From: Thauera aromatica_A
GTDB lineage: Bacteria; Pseudomonadota; Gammaproteobacteria; Burkholderiales; Rhodocyclaceae
Direction: 5' to 3'
Length of the DNA: 64,000 bases
Assembly (NCBI RefSeq): GCF_023093595.1
Contig: NZ_JALLIK010000095.1
Span: 1 to 64,000 of the forward strand
Both the position numbers and the translations under genes were made by a program. The notes under the pieces are model-generated. The model saw only the letters and a list, made by a program, of their open reading frames with translations, did not search any database and was not told where the DNA came from. Below, in pieces: positions 8,175 through 15,931 of the stretch (position 1 is the first letter of the stretch; each line of letters begins with the position of its first letter).

Positions 8175-8420
8175 ATGGCCTTGTACATTAACGACGACTG
8201 CACGGCGTGCGACGCCTGTGTGGAAGAGTGCCCGAACGAGGCGATTACCCCGGGCGATCCGATCTACGTGATCGACCCGACCAAGTGTTCCGAGTGCGTG
8301 GGCGCTTTCGACGAGCCGCAATGCCGGCTGGTCTGTCCGGCGGATTGCATTCCGGATAATCCGGACTACCGCGAAACGCGCGAAGAACTGCAGGAGAAGT
8401 ACGATCGCCTGCACGGCTGA
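8175..8420 (+). CDS. fdx: 2[4Fe-4S] ferredoxin, electron donor to benzoyl-CoA reductase
   Basis: Small cytoplasmic ferredoxin (81 residues). The first cluster motif is CTACDACVEECP; the second, CSECVGAFDEPQCRLVCP, has eight residues between its second and third cysteines. This is the Alvin/Thauera-type spacing rather than the clostridial form. It is the natural electron carrier from KorAB to BcrAD. The ATG at 8175 follows GAGGAGAAAG (8161-8170), 25 nt after bcrD, and the gene is last in the operon before a clear terminator. Confidence 0.95.
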   Translation: MALYINDDCTACDACVEECPNEAITPGDPIYVIDPTKCSECVGAFDEPQCRLVCPADCIPDNPDYRETREELQEKYDRLHG

Positions 8421-8430
8421 TTGACCTGCC

Positions 8431-8456
8431 GGGGCCACCAATAGGTGGCCCCTTTT
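8431..8456 (+). terminator. Rho-independent terminator after fdx
   Basis: A perfect 9-bp stem GGGGCCACC/GGTGGCCCC with loop AATA, followed by four T. It ends the had-to-fdx operon 10 nt after the fdx stop and lies just before the Shine-Dalgarno of the next gene. Confidence 0.88.
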
Positions 8457-8477
8457 CACATTCTTACGGGAGGCATG

Positions 8478-8945
8478 ATGACTGCGAATACCGAAACCAG
8501 GTTGCGCCCGCTCGCCGCCGGCGATGTGGACCGTCTTACCCGTCTCGACGCCATGACCAGTGGCGGCGGTAGCCGTACCAGCTTCTTCGAGCGCCGACTG
8601 AAGGCCGAGCAGGCGCGCGCAGAAGGCTTCTTCTCCTGCATCGCCGAGCGCGGCGGCAACATCGTCGGCTTCGCGCTCGGGCACTTGCTCGATGGCGAGT
8701 TCGGCGTCAAGGGGCGGGTTGCCGTACTCGACGCGATCGCCGTCGACCCGGGCACCCAGCGCCAGGGGGTGGCGCGGGCGCTGATGGATGAGTTCGACCG
8801 TGTCGCGCGTGCGCGCGGGGCCAACGAGATGCGCACGCAGGCGCAGTGGAACCAGCCGGCGCTGGTCGAGTTCTTTGCCGCGGCAGGTTTCCGTCTGGCG
8901 CCGCGGGTGGTGCTCGAACGCCCGACCGAGTACGTGAACTTCTGA
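8478..8945 (+). CDS. GNAT-family N-acetyltransferase (first of a tandem pair)
   Basis: A 155-residue single-domain GNAT protein. The acetyl-CoA binding motif is QRQGVARAL (Q-x-x-G-x-A), preceded by the beta4 strand VLDAIAVDPGT. GGGAGG at 8468-8473 supports the ATG at 8478 over the one at 8475. It is related to the next gene: both have the order RxL-GEFG-VDP-WNQ and a C-terminal GFR. The substrate is unknown. Acyl-CoA ligases of aromatic degradation are controlled by GNAT acetylation in Rhodopseudomonas palustris, so a regulatory role next to bcr is possible but unproven. Confidence 0.82.
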   Translation: MTANTETRLRPLAAGDVDRLTRLDAMTSGGGSRTSFFERRLKAEQARAEGFFSCIAERGGNIVGFALGHLLDGEFGVKGRVAVLDAIAVDPGTQRQGVARALMDEFDRVARARGANEMRTQAQWNQPALVEFFAAAGFRLAPRVVLERPTEYVNF

Positions 8946-8981
8946 GTTCCCGCTGCAACGGACCATTGACGGAGATCTACG

Positions 8982-9527
8982 ATGACCAGCCATCCCCATC
9001 CCACTACGAAGCAGATGATCGACCAGTTTTCCGGGGAACCCAACTACAGCGACCCCAACCCGGACGATGCCGTAGCGCTGTCGCGCGACCGGATCCCGGT
9101 GCGCTCGCTGACGCAGGAAGACTTCGATGCCGTCGTCCGCATCGACCGCCACGACAGCGGCCAGGATCGCAGCGCGTATTACCGGCGCAAGTTCGAGGAA
9201 GCGCTCGGCGGCTCCGGCGTGCGCGTCTCGGTGGTCGCCGAGCAGGACGGTGCCGTGGTCGGCTTTCTGATGGCACGCGTCGATTTCGGCGAATTCGGCC
9301 GTGCCGCAGCAGCAGCGGTGATCGACACCGTGGGCGTCGATCCGGCCATGAAGGGACGCCATATCGGCAGTGCGCTCGTTTCCCAGCTGCTTGCCAATCT
9401 GACCACGCTCAGGGTCGAGTCGGTCCGCTCTGAAGTCGAATGGAACCAGTTCGGCCTGCTGCACTTCCTCGAGCGCTGCGGCTTCCGCCCAGGGCAGCAA
9501 CTGGCGCTATCACGTCCGCTGAACTGA
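8982..9527 (+). CDS. GNAT-family N-acetyltransferase (second of a tandem pair)
   Basis: A 181-residue GNAT protein with an extra N-terminal segment of about 40 residues (TSHPHPTTKQMIDQFSGEPN and following) that the first copy lacks. The acetyl-CoA loop is GRHIGSALVSQLL, after the strand VIDTVGVDPAM. It shares EVEWNQFGLLHFLERCGFR with the first copy (QAQWNQPALVEFFAAAGFR), so the pair probably arose by duplication. The start follows GGAG at 8971-8974, 36 nt after the previous gene, and a terminator follows. The target is unknown. Confidence 0.82.
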   Translation: MTSHPHPTTKQMIDQFSGEPNYSDPNPDDAVALSRDRIPVRSLTQEDFDAVVRIDRHDSGQDRSAYYRRKFEEALGGSGVRVSVVAEQDGAVVGFLMARVDFGEFGRAAAAAVIDTVGVDPAMKGRHIGSALVSQLLANLTTLRVESVRSEVEWNQFGLLHFLERCGFRPGQQLALSRPLN

Positions 9528-9551
9528 GCCGAAGCCCTGTCTGTAACCCAC

Positions 9552-9589
9552 AGCCCGGGCACGCTGGTCGTGTCCGGGCTTACTTTTTC
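9552..9589 (+). terminator. Rho-independent terminator after the GNAT pair
   Basis: A 12-bp stem AGCCCGGGCACG/CGTGTCCGGGCT with one G-U pair and loop CTGGT, followed by TACTTTTT. It separates the GNAT pair from the SDR gene that begins 15 nt further on, so the SDR gene needs read-through or a promoter inside this interval. Confidence 0.85.
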
Positions 9590-9603
9590 AAGGTAGGAAC
9601 GAA

Positions 9604-10314
9604 ATGAGTTTTTCTGGCGAATTGTGCGGCCGTGTGGCCATCGTGACCGGTGGCGCGCGCGGGATCGGCAGTGCGATCACCAACGCCCTGGTGGCGCGTG
9701 GCGCTGAAGTCCATGTCTTCGACCTCACCGACACCAACGAGTCGGCGGGCACGCTGCACCGGGTCAACATCGCCGATGCCGACAGTGTGGCGCAAGCGGT
9801 CGCGAGTCTGCCGGCGCCGCCCACGATGCTGGTCAACAACGCGGGCATCACGCGCGACCGCAGCCTGTTGAAGATGAGCGACGACGAGTGGCGCTCGGTG
9901 ATTGACGTCAATCTGAGCGGGGCTTTCCACATGCTGCGCGCCTGCGCGCCGGGAATGGTCGCCGCCGGTTGCGGCAGCATCGTCAATATCACCTCGATCA
10001 ACGGCATGCGCGGCAAGTTCGGCCAGGCCAACTACAGCTCGGCCAAGGCCGGAATGATCGGCCTCACCAAGACGGCTGCGCGCGAGCTTGGTCCGAAGGG
10101 GGTGACGGTGAACGCCGTCGCTCCGGGCATGGTGATGACCGAAATGGCCCGCGCCCTGCCGCCCGAAGTGCTCGACCGCGCCCTGCAGGAATCCGCGCTG
10201 CGCAAGCTGGCCGCACCGGAGGACATCGCCGCCGCGGTCGTGTTCCTGCTCTCCGACATGGCCCGGATGATTACCGGCGAAGTCATCCGGGTGGACTCCG
10301 GTCAGTACATCTGA
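9604..10314 (+). CDS. SDR-family 3-oxoacyl-(ACP/CoA) reductase-like protein
   Basis: A 236-residue classical short-chain dehydrogenase, closest in pattern to FabG/PhaB 3-oxoacyl reductases. It has the cofactor motif TGGARGIG near residue 15, NNAGITRD, the catalytic Ser in NITSING, and the Tyr-Lys pair in NYSSAKAG. NVAPGxxxT is represented by NAVAPGMVMTEM. In this context it might act on a hydroxyacyl-CoA of the ring-opened product or on an alicyclic acid intermediate; that is inference. The start follows GGTAGGAA at 9593-9600. A terminator-like hairpin follows. Confidence 0.85.
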   Translation: MSFSGELCGRVAIVTGGARGIGSAITNALVARGAEVHVFDLTDTNESAGTLHRVNIADADSVAQAVASLPAPPTMLVNNAGITRDRSLLKMSDDEWRSVIDVNLSGAFHMLRACAPGMVAAGCGSIVNITSINGMRGKFGQANYSSAKAGMIGLTKTAARELGPKGVTVNAVAPGMVMTEMARALPPEVLDRALQESALRKLAAPEDIAAAVVFLLSDMARMITGEVIRVDSGQYI

Positions 10315-10370
10315 GCGCCTGCACCGAACGTGCCGGGGATTGCCCGGCCTCCGGTGCGCCCTGATGGATG

Positions 10371-10411
10371 ATCCCTGCCCGGCAATGGTGCCCGGTGGGG
10401 ATTGTTTTTTT
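10371..10411 (+). terminator. Probable rho-independent terminator after the SDR gene
   Basis: Arms at 10371-10382 and 10391-10402 pair at 11 of 12 positions (two G-U, one mismatch) around an 8-nt loop, and are followed by TG and seven T. It lies 57 nt after the SDR stop. Confidence 0.7.
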
Positions 10412-10941
10412 GCGGAGCATTCCGAGGGACCCCCTGCGGTGCGGGCGGGAGGCTGGGCTGCATCGCCCATTTTCATCTAATTAAACAAACAATTGTTTGA
10501 CTGGGTAGTCTGTTGGCGTTAATGTACCCCATTTCAGCGCATGGCGGCTGAAAGGCTTCCGGTGGCTTACGGCGCTAGGCTGGATGGTGTCTCTGACCGG
10601 GCGCCGGCAAGAGGGAGCAAGGAGGGAGGGGAGGCATCCGAAGGGCCCGATCGCATGCGGCAGAAGCCTGTGCTAGGGTAGCAGTCTTGGCATTTTGGGG
10701 CGTGCGCATGGTTCTTGGGAAAGTGATTCGCGCGGATGCTGGACAATACGTTTGGTTTTGCTTCATGGGGTGAAAATAGCGCCATCTTTGGAGTGTTTCG
10801 ATTCGTCAGAATCGTCTAACATGTCGCCGGTGGCTGCGGAACGTTCGCTGGCGAGCGTCATCGGGTCGCGTTGAAGACGGCAGGCTGTCCGCAGGGCCGT
10901 CGCCGAAAAGCATACAAAGGCATCAAGCCGGAGGAAACACC
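10412..10941 (+). promoter_or_regulatory. Long control region and leader of the ABC transporter operon
   Basis: No credible gene in these 530 nt; the short reading frames are GC-driven. It holds the promoter and palindrome at 10486-10525 (separate entry) and a further inverted repeat CGATTC-GTCA-GAATCG at 10799-10814. If transcription starts near 10532, the transporter mRNA carries an untranslated leader of about 410 nt, unusually long for such an operon. A second, closer promoter cannot be excluded. Confidence 0.5.
10486..10525 (+). promoter_or_regulatory. Sigma-70-type promoter with an operator palindrome over the -35 box
   Basis: A perfect 14-bp palindrome CAAACAATTGTTTG spans 10486-10499. 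The -35 candidate TTGACT (10497-10502) starts inside it. After exactly 17 nt follows TAATGT (10520-10525) as -10. The geometry is that of a repressible promoter, and the palindrome has the look of TetR-family operators. The repressor is not encoded in the window. Confidence 0.65.
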
Positions 10942-12090
10942 ATGAAATTGAAGAAAACCCTGTTGGTCGCGATGAGTCTTGCTTTCGTCGCCGGTACGGC
11001 CCAGGCCCAGCTCAAGGTCGGGATCAGCGTTTCGGCGACCGGCCCGGCGGCTTCGCTCGGGATCCCGGAGCGCCAGACCGTCGATCTGATGCCGAAGACG
11101 ATCGGCGGCCTGTCGGTGAGCTATGTCGTGCTCGACGACGCCTCGGACACCACCAGTGCGGTGAAGAACATTCGCAAGCTCGTTTCCGAAGACAAGGTCG
11201 ATATCGTGCTCGGCTCGACCACTTCGCCGAATTCGCTGGCGATGATCGACGTCGCCGCAGAAACCAAGACGCCGATGATCTCGTGGGCGGCTTCGAGTCG
11301 CATCGTCGAGCCGGTGGACGAGAAGCGGCGCTGGGTGTTCAAGACGCCGCAGAACGACGCCCAGATGGCGACTGCGATCGTCCAGCACATGACCAGCAAC
11401 AACGTCAAGAAAGTATCCTTCGTCGGCTTTGCCGACGCCTACGGCGAGGGCTGGTACGAGCAGTTCAAGTCGATCGCCGAAGCGCGCGGGATCGAGATCG
11501 TCGCCAACGAACGCTTCAATCGCACCGACACTTCGGTTACCGGCCAGGTACTGAAGATGATGTCGGCACGCCCCGACGCGATGTTCATCGCCGGTTCGGG
11601 CACTCCTGCCGCCCTGCCGCAAAAAACGCTGAAGGAGCGCGGCTGGACGGGCAAGGTCTACCAGACCCACGGCGTCGCCAACAACGATTTCCTCCGGGTT
11701 TGCGGGCGTGACTGCGAAGGCACGCTGCTGCCTGCCGGACCGGTCCTGGTCGCCGAGCAACTGCCTGCCGACAATCCGGTGAAGGCCAGCGCGATGAAGT
11801 ACATCAACGCGTACGAGGCGGCCCACGGCAAGGGCAGCGTGTCGACCTTCGGTGCCCACGCCTGGGACTCGGGCGTGCTGCTCGAAGCCGCCGTGCCGGC
11901 CGCGCTCAAGAGCGCCAAGCCGGGGACCGCCGAATTCCGTGCGGCCCTGCGCGACGCCCTCGAAAGTGTCTCTGAAGTCGTCGGTGCCCACGGCATCTTC
12001 AGCATGAGCCCGACCGATCACCTCGGCCTCGATCAGCGTGCCCGAGTGATGGTGCAGATCCAGAACGGCGCTTGGAAACTCGCCAAGTAA
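10942..12090 (+). CDS. ABC transporter periplasmic substrate-binding protein (LivK/type I family)
   Basis: A 382-residue periplasmic binding protein. Its signal peptide has a basic start (MKLKKT), a hydrophobic core and AQA as the likely cleavage site near residue 22. Mature residues follow the branched-chain-amino-acid-binding fold: KVGISVSATGPAASLGIPER, then VLDDASDTTSAVKNIRKLVSEDKVDIVLGSTTSPNSLA. Such proteins near aromatic-degradation genes often bind benzoate-like acids or other organic acids rather than Leu/Ile/Val. The ligand cannot be read from the sequence. GGAGGAAAC precedes the ATG. A hairpin separates it from the permease genes, consistent with excess synthesis of the binding protein. 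Confidence 0.88.
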   Translation: MKLKKTLLVAMSLAFVAGTAQAQLKVGISVSATGPAASLGIPERQTVDLMPKTIGGLSVSYVVLDDASDTTSAVKNIRKLVSEDKVDIVLGSTTSPNSLAMIDVAAETKTPMISWAASSRIVEPVDEKRRWVFKTPQNDAQMATAIVQHMTSNNVKKVSFVGFADAYGEGWYEQFKSIAEARGIEIVANERFNRTDTSVTGQVLKMMSARPDAMFIAGSGTPAALPQKTLKERGWTGKVYQTHGVANNDFLRVCGRDCEGTLLPAGPVLVAEQLPADNPVKASAMKYINAYEAAHGKGSVSTFGAHAWDSGVLLEAAVPAALKSAKPGTAEFRAALRDALESVSEVVGAHGIFSMSPTDHLGLDQRARVMVQIQNGAWKLAK

Positions 12091-12103
12091 ACGATCTGGT
12101 GAC

Positions 12104-12134
12104 GGCCGCCGGGTGTTCCGCTCGGCGGCCTTTT
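12104..12134 (+). terminator. Hairpin with short T run between binding-protein and permease genes
   Basis: An 8-bp perfect GC stem GGCCGCCG/CGGCGGCC with an 11-nt loop and TTTT. It is placed 13 nt after the binding-protein stop and 64 nt before the permease start. It is likely a partial terminator or mRNA-stabilising hairpin that sets the ratio of binding protein to membrane components. Confidence 0.7.
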
Positions 12135-12198
12135 CAATCAATCAATCCAAAGGATCCCGCTTCCGTTTCATGACGGAAGCGTGGGGGGGCTTGCGGTC

Positions 12199-13236
12199 AT
12201 GGATTTTCAGATTGCATTGATCCTCGGGCAGGACGGCATCACCAACGGCGCCATCTACGCGCTGCTCGCACTCGCGTTGGTGCTGGTGTTCGCGGTTACC
12301 CGAGTGATCTTCATTCCCCAGGGGGAGTTCGTCTCCTACGGCGCGCTGACCCTGGCGATGATCGACAATGGTTTCTTTCCGGCGACCGCCTGGCTGCTGC
12401 TCGGCGCCGGGATCGTCGTCGCGGTGCTCGACGGGCGGGTGGCGTTGCAGTCCGGCCATGGCCGCCGCCTGGGTTCGATCGCGGCGCTCAACATCGGCTA
12501 CCCGCTGGTGATGCTGGCAGTGCTCCAGTCCCTGCCGCTGACCGAGCTCGCGCTGGCGCTGCAGGTGCTGGTGACGCTGCTGGTGGTGGTCCCGCTGGGG
12601 CCGATGATGTATCGCATCGTCTATCAGCCGATCGCCGAAGCGCCAGTGCTGGTGCTGCTGATCGTGTCGATCGCGGCGCATGTGACGATGGTCGGGCTCG
12701 GCCTGCTGTTCTTCGGTGCGGAAGGTTATCGCACGCCGCCGTTCTCCGATGCGCGCTTCGAGCTCGGGTCGTTGACCGTGACCGGACAGACGATCTGGGT
12801 GGTCGCCGCCTCGCTGGTGCTGATCATCGCCCTGGCGCTGTTTTTCGGCCGCACGCTGTACGGCAAGGCCTTGCGCGCCACGGCGATCAATCGCAACGGC
12901 GCACGGCTGATGGGGATCCCGCCGGCCTTGGCAGGGAAGCTGACCTTCCTGCTGGCGACGCTGATCGGGGTGTTGTCCGGCGTCATGATTTCGCCGATCA
13001 CCACCATCTACTATGACAGCGGATTCCTGATCGGGCTGAAGGGGTTCGTTGCCGCGATCATCGGTGGGCTGGGGAGCTACCCGATCGCAGCCTTCGGCGC
13101 GCTGCTGGTCGGCCTGCTCGAGTCGTTCAGTTCGTTCTGGGCCAGTGCCTACAAGGAAGTACTGGTGTTCACCCTGATCATCCCGGTGCTGCTGTGGCGT
13201 TCGCTGACCAGCCACCACATGGAGGAAGAGGAATGA
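12199..13236 (+). CDS. Branched-chain-type ABC transporter permease (LivH family)
   Basis: A 345-residue inner-membrane permease with about eight hydrophobic segments. The N-terminus reads LILGQDGITNGAIYALLALAL and the EAA-like loop includes RATAINRNGARLMGIPPALAG, both typical of LivH. A GTG at 12181 could extend it by 6 residues, but ATG 12199 gives the usual short N-terminus. It is longer than many LivH proteins (about 300) because of an extra hydrophobic stretch around residues 55-110. Its stop overlaps the next start (ATGA at 13233-13236). Confidence 0.88.
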   Translation: MDFQIALILGQDGITNGAIYALLALALVLVFAVTRVIFIPQGEFVSYGALTLAMIDNGFFPATAWLLLGAGIVVAVLDGRVALQSGHGRRLGSIAALNIGYPLVMLAVLQSLPLTELALALQVLVTLLVVVPLGPMMYRIVYQPIAEAPVLVLLIVSIAAHVTMVGLGLLFFGAEGYRTPPFSDARFELGSLTVTGQTIWVVAASLVLIIALALFFGRTLYGKALRATAINRNGARLMGIPPALAGKLTFLLATLIGVLSGVMISPITTIYYDSGFLIGLKGFVAAIIGGLGSYPIAAFGALLVGLLESFSSFWASAYKEVLVFTLIIPVLLWRSLTSHHMEEEE

Positions 13237-15047
13237 AATTTGCACTCTCCCCCCGCGTCGTGCAGGGCGTGTTCGTCGCGTTGCTGCTGCTTGCGCCGCT
13301 GACCCTGTCGGCTTTCTACGTCACCTTGCTCAACTATATCGGTCTGTATGCGATGGTGGCGCTCGGCCTGGTGCTGCTGACCGGAGTCGGCGGCCTGACC
13401 AGCTTCGGCCAGGCGGCCTTTGTCGGTCTCGGCGCGTATACCACCGCGGTGATTTCGACCGCGACCGATCTCCCCGCCTGGCTGGGCTGGGCGTCGGCGT
13501 CGCCCTGGCTGTCGCTGGTGGTCGGCCTCGTGCTTACCGCCGCAGTGGCGTATTTGATCGGCAAACTGACCTTGCGCCTGTCCGGGCATTACCTGCCGTT
13601 GGCGACGATCGCCTGGGGTCTCAGCCTGTATTTCCTGTTCGGCACCATGGAGATCCTGGGCGGCCATACCGGGCTCACCGGCATCGAGCCGATCGCCGTG
13701 TTCGGCTACGAGCTGCGCCAGGGACACGAGATCTACTACCTGATCTGGTTCTTCGTCCTCGCCGGCGTGTTCACCGCCAGCAATCTGCTCGATTCGCGCG
13801 AAGGGCGTGCGATCCGTGCGCTCAAGGGGGGCATGGTGATGGCCGAGGCGATGGGAGTCGATACCACGCGTTCGCGCATGGTGATCTTCGTCCTCGCCGC
13901 CTTGCTCGCCTGCGCCTCCGGCTGGCTGTACGCGCACATGCAGCGCTTCGTGAACCCGACGCCGTTCGGCCTGCACATCGGCATCGAGTACCTGTTCATG
14001 GCCGTCGTCGGCGGCGCGGCGCACGTATGGGGGGCGCTCGTCGGTGCCGGGGTGATCACGGTGCTCAAGCAGTGGCTGCAGGACCTGCTGCCCAAGCTGT
14101 TCGGGCAGAGCGGCAACTTCGAAGTGATCGTCTTCGGCGCGCTGATGGTCCTGGTGCTGCACAAGGCGCGCGGCGGGCTGTGGCCGATCCTGGTCGCCGC
14201 GGTCAAGCGCATGGTGCCGATCGCCGCGGTGCGCCGCACGATCGACCGCAATGCCGCCATGTTGGCGCGGCGCGAACTGCCGGCCGCCGGCACCTTGCTG
14301 CTCGAAGCCAAGGGGGTTACCCGGCGTTTCGGTGGCCTGCTGGCGAACAACAACATGAGCCTGGACGTGCACGCCGGCGAGATCCTGGCGCTGATCGGGC
14401 CCAACGGCGCGGGCAAGAGCACGATGTTCAACCAGGTCTCGGGCGTCGATACACCGACTTCCGGCGAAGTGCGCTTTCTCGGCGAGTCGGTGGTGGGCAA
14501 GGGGTCGCGCACGATCGCACGGATGGGCATGAGCCGCACCTTCCAGCACGTGCGCATCCTGCCGACGATGAGCGTGCTCGAGAACGTCGCCATCGGCGCC
14601 CATCTGCGCGGCAGCAAGGGCGTGCTGGCGGCGGCCTGGCGCCTCGACCGCAGTGAGGAGAAGCGTCTGCTGGCCGAGGCCGCGCGCCAGATCGAGCGTG
14701 TCGGCCTGGCCGAGCACATGCATGACGAGGCCGGCAGCCTCGCCCTGGGGCAGCAGCGCATCCTCGAAATCGCCCGCGCGCTGGCTTCCGATCCCTGCCT
14801 GCTGCTGCTCGACGAGCCGGCAGCCGGCTTGCGCTACAAGGAAAAGCAGGCCCTCGGCGATCTGCTGAAGAAGCTCAAGGCGGAGGGCATGGGGGTTCTG
14901 CTGGTGGAGCACGACATGGATTTCGTGATGGGCCTGGTCGATCGGGTCGTGGTCATGGAGTTCGGTGAAAAGATCGCCGAAGGTCTGCCCGAGGACGTAC
15001 AGCGCGACCCGGCGGTGCTTGAGGCTTACCTCGGGGGAGGGGAATGA
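13233..15047 (+). CDS. ABC transporter permease-ATPase fusion (LivM-LivG)
   Basis: A 604-residue natural fusion. Residues about 1-335 are a LivM-type permease with several membrane spans (GLYAMVALGLVLLTGVGGLT and SFGQAAFVGLGAYTTAV near the start). Residues about 350-604 are a LivG-type ATPase with Walker A GPNGAGKST, Q-loop SRTFQHVRILPTMSVLENV, a degenerate signature ALGQQRILEIARAL, Walker B LLLLDEPAAGL and the switch His in LLVEHDMDFV. The ATG at 13233 overlaps the LivH stop and GGAGGAAGAGG precedes it. LivM-LivG fusions occur in several proteobacterial uptake systems. The next gene supplies the second ATPase. Confidence 0.9.
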   Translation: MKFALSPRVVQGVFVALLLLAPLTLSAFYVTLLNYIGLYAMVALGLVLLTGVGGLTSFGQAAFVGLGAYTTAVISTATDLPAWLGWASASPWLSLVVGLVLTAAVAYLIGKLTLRLSGHYLPLATIAWGLSLYFLFGTMEILGGHTGLTGIEPIAVFGYELRQGHEIYYLIWFFVLAGVFTASNLLDSREGRAIRALKGGMVMAEAMGVDTTRSRMVIFVLAALLACASGWLYAHMQRFVNPTPFGLHIGIEYLFMAVVGGAAHVWGALVGAGVITVLKQWLQDLLPKLFGQSGNFEVIVFGALMVLVLHKARGGLWPILVAAVKRMVPIAAVRRTIDRNAAMLARRELPAAGTLLLEAKGVTRRFGGLLANNNMSLDVHAGEILALIGPNGAGKSTMFNQVSGVDTPTSGEVRFLGESVVGKGSRTIARMGMSRTFQHVRILPTMSVLENVAIGAHLRGSKGVLAAAWRLDRSEEKRLLAEAARQIERVGLAEHMHDEAGSLALGQQRILEIARALASDPCLLLLDEPAAGLRYKEKQALGDLLKKLKAEGMGVLLVEHDMDFVMGLVDRVVVMEFGEKIAEGLPEDVQRDPAVLEAYLGGGE

Positions 15048-15814
15048 TGGCTACGCAGAATCTGACCAGCAACCCGGTGCTCCAGGTGAGCGACCTGTGC
15101 GTTTCCTACGGCCTGGTCGAAGCCCTGACCAATGCCAAGCTGACGGTCGGCGAGGGACAGATCGTCACCGTCATCGGCCCCAATGGTGCAGGAAAGACCA
15201 CCATGCTGTCGGCGATCATGGGGCTGTTGCCTTCGCGTGGCCGGATCGAGTTCGACGGGCTGGCCCTGAGTTCGCCGGAAGTCGAGGAAATGGTCGCGCA
15301 CGGCATGAACCTGGTGCCGGAAAAGCGCGAGCTGTTCGGCGAGATGAGTGTCGAGGACAATCTCGTGCTCGGCGCCTTTCAGCGTTACCGGATGGGTTTC
15401 CGCGACCAGGCGCAGACCATGGAAGAAGTCTACGCGCTGTTTCCCCGGCTCAAGGAGCGGCGCAGCCAGCTCGCCGGGACCTTGTCCGGCGGCGAGCGCC
15501 AGATGCTCGCCGTGGGCCGGGCGCTGATGGCCAAGCCCAAGCTGCTGATGCTCGATGAGCCCAGCCTGGGGCTGGCGCCGCTGATCGTGCGCGAGATCTT
15601 CCGCATCATCACCCAGTTGCGCAGCCGTGGAGTGTCGATCCTGCTCGTCGAGCAGAACGCGCGTGCGGCGCTGCAGGTCGCCGACTACGCCTACGTGCTC
15701 GAAACCGGAGAGATCGCGATGGAAGGGCCGGCGGCGGAGCTCGCCGACGACCCGCGCGTGATCGAGGCCTATCTCGGGCTGGGCGGAAAGCACCAGGAAA
15801 TGCTCGCGACCTGA
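15044..15814 (+). CDS. Branched-chain-type ABC transporter ATP-binding protein (LivF family)
   Basis: A 256-residue ATPase. Walker A is GPNGAGKTT, the signature is LSGGERQMLAVGRAL, Walker B is LLMLDEPSLGLAP, followed by LLVEQNARAAL with Gln-Asn replacing the usual switch His as in LivF. It completes the transporter with the LivM-LivG fusion as the other ATPase. Two ATGs are possible, 15044 (overlapping the previous stop) and 15047; both fit the GGGGGAGGGG ribosome-binding region. Confidence 0.92.
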   Translation: MMATQNLTSNPVLQVSDLCVSYGLVEALTNAKLTVGEGQIVTVIGPNGAGKTTMLSAIMGLLPSRGRIEFDGLALSSPEVEEMVAHGMNLVPEKRELFGEMSVEDNLVLGAFQRYRMGFRDQAQTMEEVYALFPRLKERRSQLAGTLSGGERQMLAVGRALMAKPKLLMLDEPSLGLAPLIVREIFRIITQLRSRGVSILLVEQNARAALQVADYAYVLETGEIAMEGPAAELADDPRVIEAYLGLGGKHQEMLAT

Positions 15815-15931
15815 GCCGCGGAGGCGCCGTCCGGAGCCTGGCGGGGCAGGGGCGGCATGCCTCTGCCTGCTGCGTCCGGCGGCGAACTGCGCTACGCTGC
15901 GGTCCTTTGCAATCGGGAGAGGTGGAGAGCG

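Noticed and set aside
8445..8477. GTG start for the first GNAT gene
   Set aside because: It lies inside the fdx terminator stem; GGGAGG at 8468-8473 points to the ATG at 8478.
10567..10785. Minus-strand open frames in the transporter control region
   Set aside because: No ribosome-binding site, no family resemblance, and they overlap each other in different frames, as expected by chance.
13149..14912. A 587-codon frame antisense to the LivM-LivG fusion
   Set aside because: Composition shadow; the sense strand carries full ATPase motifs.
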